The notes under the pieces are model-generated. The model saw only the letters and a program-made list of their open reading frames with translations. It made no database searches and was not told where the DNA came from. DNA of 10,709 nt. It comes from Bacillota bacterium. Lineage in GTDB: Bacteria; Bacillota; Clostridia; Tissierellales; Peptoniphilaceae. Below, one piece after another: positions 6,368 through 10,709 of the stretch. The stretch lies in assembly GCA_023418835.1 (NCBI GenBank), contig JAEZYW010000089.1, forward strand, positions 1 through 10,709. The letters run 5' to 3'. Made by a program: the position numbers and the translations under genes. Every line of letters starts with the position of its first letter. Position 1 is the stretch's first letter.

Positions 6368-7115
6368 ATTAGTTAAAACTAAGGGAATAATTTTATCCCA
6401 AGAAAACTATAAAGAAAGTAGCAAAATAATAAGTCTATTTACGGAAAAAAGGGGTAGGATAAACCTATTTGCTAGTGGGGTTTTGCGACCTAAAAGTGGT
6501 TTGATGTTGGCAACAGAAAAATTTGTAGAAAGTGAATTTGAACTTACGAGGACAAGTAGTAATTATTATATTAATTCAGCCAATTTGATAAACTCCAATT
6601 TAGAGTTGGCAAATAATTTGAAAACTTTTTTTATTGGAGAAATGATTTGCGAACTAATAATTAAAACTATGCCTGAGCATTTAGTAGAAGAAAAGATTTA
6701 CAATCTCACCTCCCAAACCTTTGGGATTTTAAGAGAAAATAAGTTAGATCCATCTTTGATAAAAGTGGGATATATAATAAAATATATATCTTTTTTAGGC
6801 TTTAGACCACAATTACAAGAATGTGCAGAATGCTCTAGCAAAGATTATTCCAATATGTTTTTTTCTTACAAAGATGGTGGAATTATTTGTAGAAATTGTT
6901 TGGATATTAACGAGGAATATGTTAAACTCAGTAGGATAGAGTTGGAATTTATTTTGAAATTGTTATATAGTAAGTTTTCTGACTATAAAGATTTAAACCT
7001 ACCTGATGAAGTTTTGAATAAGATAGACACATTAATATACAACTATATGCTTTACAACACAGATTTAGTTGGACTTGAATCTAGAGATAGATTTTTAAAA
7101 CTTACAGGGACTTAG
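6354..7115 (+). CDS. recO: DNA repair protein RecO
   Basis: RecO works in the RecFOR pathway, helping load RecA on single-stranded DNA coated with SSB and annealing complementary strands. The 253-residue protein has an N-terminal OB fold (about 1-80: [19 protein letters not shown] at 7-25, then [14 protein letters not shown] at 29-42) and a helical C-terminal domain with a zinc-binding set C157-x2-C160 and C179-x2-C182. Length is typical. The start is chosen as TTG at 6354 because the family begins just before the VKTKG strand and no in-frame ATG or GTG lies close. An ATG at 6364 is in another frame and meets a stop at once. No good Shine-Dalgarno sits at normal distance (GGAGAGA at 6324-6330 is too far), so translation probably depends on era, which it overlaps by 14 bases. 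A slightly different start is possible. Confidence 0.93.
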   Translation: MDTNELVKTKGIILSQENYKESSKIISLFTEKRGRINLFASGVLRPKSGLMLATEKFVESEFELTRTSSNYYINSANLINSNLELANNLKTFFIGEMICELIIKTMPEHLVEEKIYNLTSQTFGILRENKLDPSLIKVGYIIKYISFLGFRPQLQECAECSSKDYSNMFFSYKDGGIICRNCLDINEEYVKLSRIELEFILKLLYSKFSDYKDLNLPDEVLNKIDTLIYNYMLYNTDLVGLESRDRFLKLTGT

Positions 7116-7126
7116 AGGAGGAAATT

Positions 7127-8005
7127 ATGTACTTTCAAGACTTAATGCTAAAATTAATGGAATATTGGGGTGAACAAGGCTGTGTTATTTTAGAGCCCTA
7201 TGACGTGGAAGTGGGCGCAGGTACAATGAGCCCTCATACTTTTTTAAAGGCTCTAGGACCAGAACCTTGGAGAACAGTTTATGTGGAGCCTTCAAGAAGA
7301 CCAGATGATGGTCGATATGGCGACAATCCCAATAGACTTTATCAACATCATCAACTTCAAGTTATTTTGAAACCCACACCTGATAATATACAAGATTTAT
7401 ACTTAAATAGTTTAAAAGCTATTGGAATAGACCCTCAGGTTCATGACATAAGATTCATAGAAGACAACTGGGAATCGCCAACCCTTGGAGCTTGGGGTTT
7501 GGGATGGGAAGTTTGGATAGACGCTATGGAAATAACTCAATACACTTACTTTCAACAAGTGGGGGGAATTAATTGCGAGTTAGAATCTGGAGAGTTGACT
7601 TACGGACTTGAGAGAATCGCTCTTTATCTCCAAGAGGTGGATAATGTTTATGACATTATGTGGAACAAAAACATTAAATATGGAGATATTTTCAAACGAG
7701 CTGAGTTCGAACACTCCACTTACAGTTTTGAAAAATCAGACACAGATTTATTAAAAAAATTATTTGCACAATACGAAGAAGAGGCAAATCGAATCTTAGA
7801 AGAGACCACCTTAGTTTTACCGGCATATGATTATGTCTTAAAGTGTTCTCACACCTTTAATTTGCTAGATGCAAGGGGTGCAATTTCTGTATCTGAAAGA
7901 ACAGGATATATACAAAGAGTTAGAAATCTAGCGAGAAAAGTTGCAAGTATTTACGTTGCCCAAAGGGAAGAATTAAACTACCCTTTGATAAAGGAGGTAA
8001 AATAA
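7127..8005 (+). CDS. glyQ: Glycine-tRNA ligase alpha subunit
   Basis: The catalytic alpha subunit of the bacterial alpha2-beta2 glycyl-tRNA synthetase, a class II enzyme that activates glycine with ATP and charges tRNA-Gly. The 292-residue length matches the family. The start is [20 protein letters not shown] (1-20); motif 2 covers [18 protein letters not shown] (53-70) and [13 protein letters not shown] (71-83); WGLGWEVW (123-130) and the motif 3 segment [11 protein letters not shown] (159-169) are intact. A strong GAGGAGG (7115-7121) begins within the recO stop region and lies 5 bases before the ATG. It abuts glyS directly. Only 11 bases separate it from recO, so there is no room for the T-box leader that controls glyQS in many Bacillota; expression must come from the upstream operon or an unseen internal promoter. 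Confidence 0.98.
   Translation: MYFQDLMLKLMEYWGEQGCVILEPYDVEVGAGTMSPHTFLKALGPEPWRTVYVEPSRRPDDGRYGDNPNRLYQHHQLQVILKPTPDNIQDLYLNSLKAIGIDPQVHDIRFIEDNWESPTLGAWGLGWEVWIDAMEITQYTYFQQVGGINCELESGELTYGLERIALYLQEVDNVYDIMWNKNIKYGDIFKRAEFEHSTYSFEKSDTDLLKKLFAQYEEEANRILEETTLVLPAYDYVLKCSHTFNLLDARGAISVSERTGYIQRVRNLARKVASIYVAQREELNYPLIKEVK
7991..7998 (+). promoter_or_regulatory. Ribosome binding site fixing the GTG start of glyS
   Basis: AAGGAGGT near the end of glyQ lies 7 bases before GTG at 8006, directly after the glyQ stop (TAA 8003-8005). The strong match and good spacing support the GTG start for glyS. Confidence 0.85.
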
Positions 8006-10066
8006 GTGCAAGATTATCTATTAGAAATTGGGGTTGAAGAACTTCCTTCTAGCTATATAGAAAAGGCTATAAAACAATTAAAAAATGATTTTGAAAAGTT
8101 ACTAAATGAAAAGGGATTAAAATTTGAAAGTGTAGTGCCTTACAGCACTCCTAGAAGACTTGCTATAATAGTGAAGAATCTAGACGACTCTCAAGAAGAT
8201 TCTGTAGAAATTGTCAAGGGACCTAGTGCTAAAATAGCGTATGACGATTCCAATAAACCGACAAAAGCTCTACAAGGCTTTATGAAATCCCAAGGACTTG
8301 AAGAATCTGATATAGAAATAAAAGACAATTATATTTATGGTAAAAAGACTATAAAAGCGAGAACTTTGGAAGAGATTTTTAAAGAATCTATCCCTAGTTT
8401 AATTAAAGGTCTGAATTTTCCTAAAAATATGAAATGGGGCGGAAAGGACATTAGATTTGCAAGACCAATCCGTTGGCTAGTTTCTATTTATGGAGAAAAT
8501 CTATTAGAAATAGACCTAGAAGGAATTAAAGCTTCTAAGGTAACAAGGGGACATAGATTCTTAGGTTCCAGTCACATAGAAATTAAAAATGCCTTTTTAT
8601 ATAAGAAACTTTTAGAAGAAAATTATGTCATTCCAGAACCAGAGGAAAGACGTAAAATTATTAAAAGAGGAACTGAGAGACTGGCAAGGGAAATGTGTGG
8701 AGAAATTATAGAAGATGAGGCCCTATTAGACGAACTGGTAAATATCGTGGAATATCCCACTGCCATTTTAGGAAGAATAAAAGAAGAACATCTAAAACTT
8801 CCAAATATAGTTATCACAACTTCAATGAAAGAACATCTAAGATTTGTTCCAATCTATAAAGACGAAGAGCATTTACTACCTTATTTTGTCTCAATAGTAA
8901 ATGGAACTGATGAACATGCTGATGTGATAATAAAAGGAAACGAGAAAGTTCTAGGGGCAAGACTTAAAGATGCTAAATTCTTTTACGAAGATGACCTTGA
9001 ACAAAACCTTGAAGATTTGTCTAATGGATTAGATGGAATTACCTATCATGAAAAACTAGGTTCGATGAAATTGAGAGTTGAAAGAATTACTCAATTAGTT
9101 GGAGAAATTGGAGAGCAATTAGACATAGCTAAGGAATCTCAAGAACAACTTTTAAGAGCAGCTGAAATTTCTAAGGGGGATTTGCTTACTAAAATGGTTA
9201 GCGAATTCACCGAACTTCAAGGAATCATGGGAGAAATCTATGCAAAACACGACGGAGAAGATTCTCTAGTTTCCACTGCAATAAAAGAACAATACATGCC
9301 TAGATATGCCGGAGCAGAGATTCCAGAAACCACTGTTGGATCCATTTTGTCTATATCAGATAAACTAGATGCTATATCTGGAATGTTTGCCATTGGGACA
9401 ATTCCAACTGGTTCCCAAGATCCATTTGGTCTAAGAAGAGCTGCTTTGGGTATAATAAATATAATAAGAAAAAATAATTGGAAGATATCCATAAAAGAAG
9501 CTATAAAAGACTCTCTTTTTGCCTATGTTGAAAAAAATAATTTAGTATTTGATTACGAGGATGTCAGCGAAGGAATCTATAATTTCATATTATCTAGAAT
9601 CAAAGTTATATTGTTAGATGAAGGAGTTAGATATGATTTAGTAGATGCCATTTTGGAATCCAAAGATGAAGATATCTTCAATATATTTAAGAAAGCTTCA
9701 GAATTGAAAAAATGGTTTGAAACAGAAGATAGAGAAAAAACTGTTGAGACCTTCACAAGACTTAACAATATCGCAATTAAGGGAGATAAAACAGATTATA
9801 ATACAGAATTATTCAACGAATATGAAGATAATCTCCTAAAAGAATTAATATCAGCTCAATCAGAAGTGGAAACCATTGGGCTAGAAAAGAACTATTTAGA
9901 ATCTTTAGAAAAAGCTTCCAGATTGGAAGAACCAATAAATGAATTTTTAGATCACGTATTGGTATTTGATGAAGATGAAGAAATTAGAGATAACAGATTA
10001 GCACTTTTGAAAACGGTCAATGAATTTCTATTAAAGATAATCGATTTTTCAAAGATAATTGTTTAA
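8006..10066 (+). CDS. glyS: Glycine-tRNA ligase beta subunit
   Basis: The beta subunit of the alpha2-beta2 glycyl-tRNA synthetase; it binds tRNA-Gly and is required with GlyQ for charging. At 686 residues it has normal length. The N terminus YLLEIGVEELPSSYI (4-18), FPKNMKWG and RFARPIRWLVS segments (about 139-162), a central TTSMKEHLRFVPIY region (about 272-285), and the HD-like core with KMVSEFTELQGIMGEIYA (about 396-413) and DPFGLRRAALGI (about 472-483) are all family features. The C-terminal third corresponds to the DALR-type anticodon-binding domain (roughly 580-680). Translation starts at GTG immediately after the glyQ stop, with a strong Shine-Dalgarno inside glyQ, so the two subunits are co-translated in likely 1:1 ratio. 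Nothing looks truncated or frameshifted. Confidence 0.98.
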   Translation: MQDYLLEIGVEELPSSYIEKAIKQLKNDFEKLLNEKGLKFESVVPYSTPRRLAIIVKNLDDSQEDSVEIVKGPSAKIAYDDSNKPTKALQGFMKSQGLEESDIEIKDNYIYGKKTIKARTLEEIFKESIPSLIKGLNFPKNMKWGGKDIRFARPIRWLVSIYGENLLEIDLEGIKASKVTRGHRFLGSSHIEIKNAFLYKKLLEENYVIPEPEERRKIIKRGTERLAREMCGEIIEDEALLDELVNIVEYPTAILGRIKEEHLKLPNIVITTSMKEHLRFVPIYKDEEHLLPYFVSIVNGTDEHADVIIKGNEKVLGARLKDAKFFYEDDLEQNLEDLSNGLDGITYHEKLGSMKLRVERITQLVGEIGEQLDIAKESQEQLLRAAEISKGDLLTKMVSEFTELQGIMGEIYAKHDGEDSLVSTAIKEQYMPRYAGAEIPETTVGSILSISDKLDAISGMFAIGTIPTGSQDPFGLRRAALGIINIIRKNNWKISIKEAIKDSLFAYVEKNNLVFDYEDVSEGIYNFILSRIKVILLDEGVRYDLVDAILESKDEDIFNIFKKASELKKWFETEDREKTVETFTRLNNIAIKGDKTDYNTELFNEYEDNLLKELISAQSEVETIGLEKNYLESLEKASRLEEPINEFLDHVLVFDEDEEIRDNRLALLKTVNEFLLKIIDFSKIIV

Positions 10067-10075
10067 GAGGTGAAA

Positions 10076-10709
10076 ATGAAGCTTACAGACACTCAAAGGG
10101 CAATAATTGAATTATTAAAAGACCAAGGAAATCTTAGTCAAGAAGAAATTGCTAATGAGTTGGGAGTTGCTAAGTCAGATATAAAGTCTGACTTAGTGCT
10201 CTTGACTACTTTAGAAATTTTAGGGGCAAGACAGTCCTATGGATATTTTTATCAAGGAAAAAAGAATTACATACTATTTGCCGAACTTTTAAAAGCTTTT
10301 CCAATTGAAAATATTATGAGTATGCCTGTAATTATAGAGGAGAGAACTTCTGTATACGACGCAATCGTAACTATGTTTTTAGAAAACGTAGGAAGTATTT
10401 ATATTACTAAAAAGGGTAATTTAGTGGGGGTAGTTTCTAGAAAAGATCTTTTAAGAGCTGCAATAGGAACTCACGACCTACATCAAACTCCAGTGAATGT
10501 TATGATGACAAGGATGCCCAATGTGAAGACTGTCACACCAGAGACTTCTGTTTTTGATTGTGCAAAAATATTAGTTGAATCTCAAATAGATGGAGTTCCA
10601 GTTATTGAAGAGATGGAAGATGAACCTGGAGCTTTTAAAATAGTGGGTAGAGTTACTAAGACAAATATAACAAATTTATTTGTCAGGATGGGTAATGATT
10701 ATTATATAG
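10076..10709 (+). CDS. ccpN: CcpN-like HTH / tandem-CBS transcriptional regulator (3' end cut by window)
   Basis: This frame stays open to the window end, giving 211 codons; the Bacillus CcpN (YqzB) is about 212 residues, so only the last residues and stop are likely missing. The N-terminal winged helix-turn-helix (about 5-65) contains LSQEEIANELGVAKSDIKSD (20-39). Two CBS domains follow (about 77-131, with GVVSRKDLLRAAIG at 118-131; and about 139-205, with ILVESQIDGVPVIEE at 165-179), which in the family sense nucleotides such as ATP/ADP. CcpN represses gluconeogenic genes under glycolytic conditions in Bacillus and usually precedes the PPDK regulatory protein gene; in an anaerobe, pyruvate phosphate dikinase is a plausible target, but that is inference. 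AGAGGTG (10066-10072) precedes the ATG, 9 bases after glyS. A perfect inverted repeat sits in the HTH-coding part. Confidence 0.92.
   Translation, partial: MKLTDTQRAIIELLKDQGNLSQEEIANELGVAKSDIKSDLVLLTTLEILGARQSYGYFYQGKKNYILFAELLKAFPIENIMSMPVIIEERTSVYDAIVTMFLENVGSIYITKKGNLVGVVSRKDLLRAAIGTHDLHQTPVNVMMTRMPNVKTVTPETSVFDCAKILVESQIDGVPVIEEMEDEPGAFKIVGRVTKTNITNLFVRMGNDYYI
10170..10196. repeat. Perfect 10-bp inverted repeat inside ccpN
   Basis: CTAAGTCAGA (10170-10179) and TCTGACTTAG (10187-10196) are exact reverse complements around a 7-base spacer TATAAAG. The arms could extend by two G-T pairs as RNA. They encode about A32-L40 of the helix-turn-helix. Seen directly; function unknown. Confidence 0.8.

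Noticed and set aside
8134..8150. AGTGC-N6-GCACT small hairpin near the 5' end of glyS
   Set aside because: Five-bp arms within a conserved coding segment (YSTPRR) are expected by chance.
8623..9768. Three short minus-strand open frames opposite glyS
   Set aside because: All are antisense to intact GlyS, 63-84 residues long, Ser/Ile-rich and without recognisable domains.
1..10709. CRISPR array, tRNA/rRNA genes, phage or defence island
   Set aside because: No regularly spaced repeats, no tRNA-like cloverleaf in the short intergenic gaps, and all intact genes belong to conserved core families apart from the IS fragment and one hypothetical protein.

Overview
The window is AT-rich, essentially all-coding DNA with nearly every gene on the + strand. 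The gene order phoH - ybeY - dgkA - era - recO - glyQ - glyS - ccpN is the conserved chromosomal block of low-GC Gram-positive bacteria (Bacillota), and nfeD - floA is its usual upstream neighbour. AGA-rich codon use, low GC, the absence of the sporulation pair yqfC/yqfD, and a DgkA-PAP2 fusion suggest an anaerobic, perhaps non-sporulating Clostridia/Tissierellia-type organism (Peptoniphilaceae-like). That placement is an inference from memory of synteny, not a database result.

Region 1 (1-127) is the end of an IS3-family (IS150-like) insertion sequence. It holds the first 27 codons of a minus-strand transposase OrfA, its ribosome binding site, and a TG...CA-type terminus. The rest lies outside the window. 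Region 2 (128-3210) is a three-gene membrane operon: nfeD (ClpP-like domain, membrane domain and NfeD OB fold), floA (flotillin-like scaffold) and an unrecognised membrane-anchored 211-residue protein. It ends in a strong 14-bp-stem rho-independent terminator. Region 3 (3211-10709) starts at a plausible sigma-A promoter and carries eight tightly packed genes: phoH, ybeY, dgkA-PAP2, era, recO, glyQ, glyS and a ccpN-like HTH-CBS regulator that is cut by the window edge. Gaps between these genes range from a 14-base overlap to 34 bases.

Functionally, the second operon joins ribosome/RNA maturation (PhoH, YbeY, Era), lipid-carrier phosphorylation and dephosphorylation (DgkA-PAP2), recombination repair (RecO), charging of glycine tRNA (GlyQS) and a catabolite regulator (CcpN). 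This is mostly core-genome DNA. The points most worth a second look are the uncharacterised third gene of the flotillin operon, the kinase/phosphatase fusion, the loss of pgpH and cdd from the block, a perfect 10-bp inverted repeat inside the ccpN HTH-coding region, and the IS junction about 100 bases upstream of nfeD. I see no clearly new multi-gene defence or mobile system.
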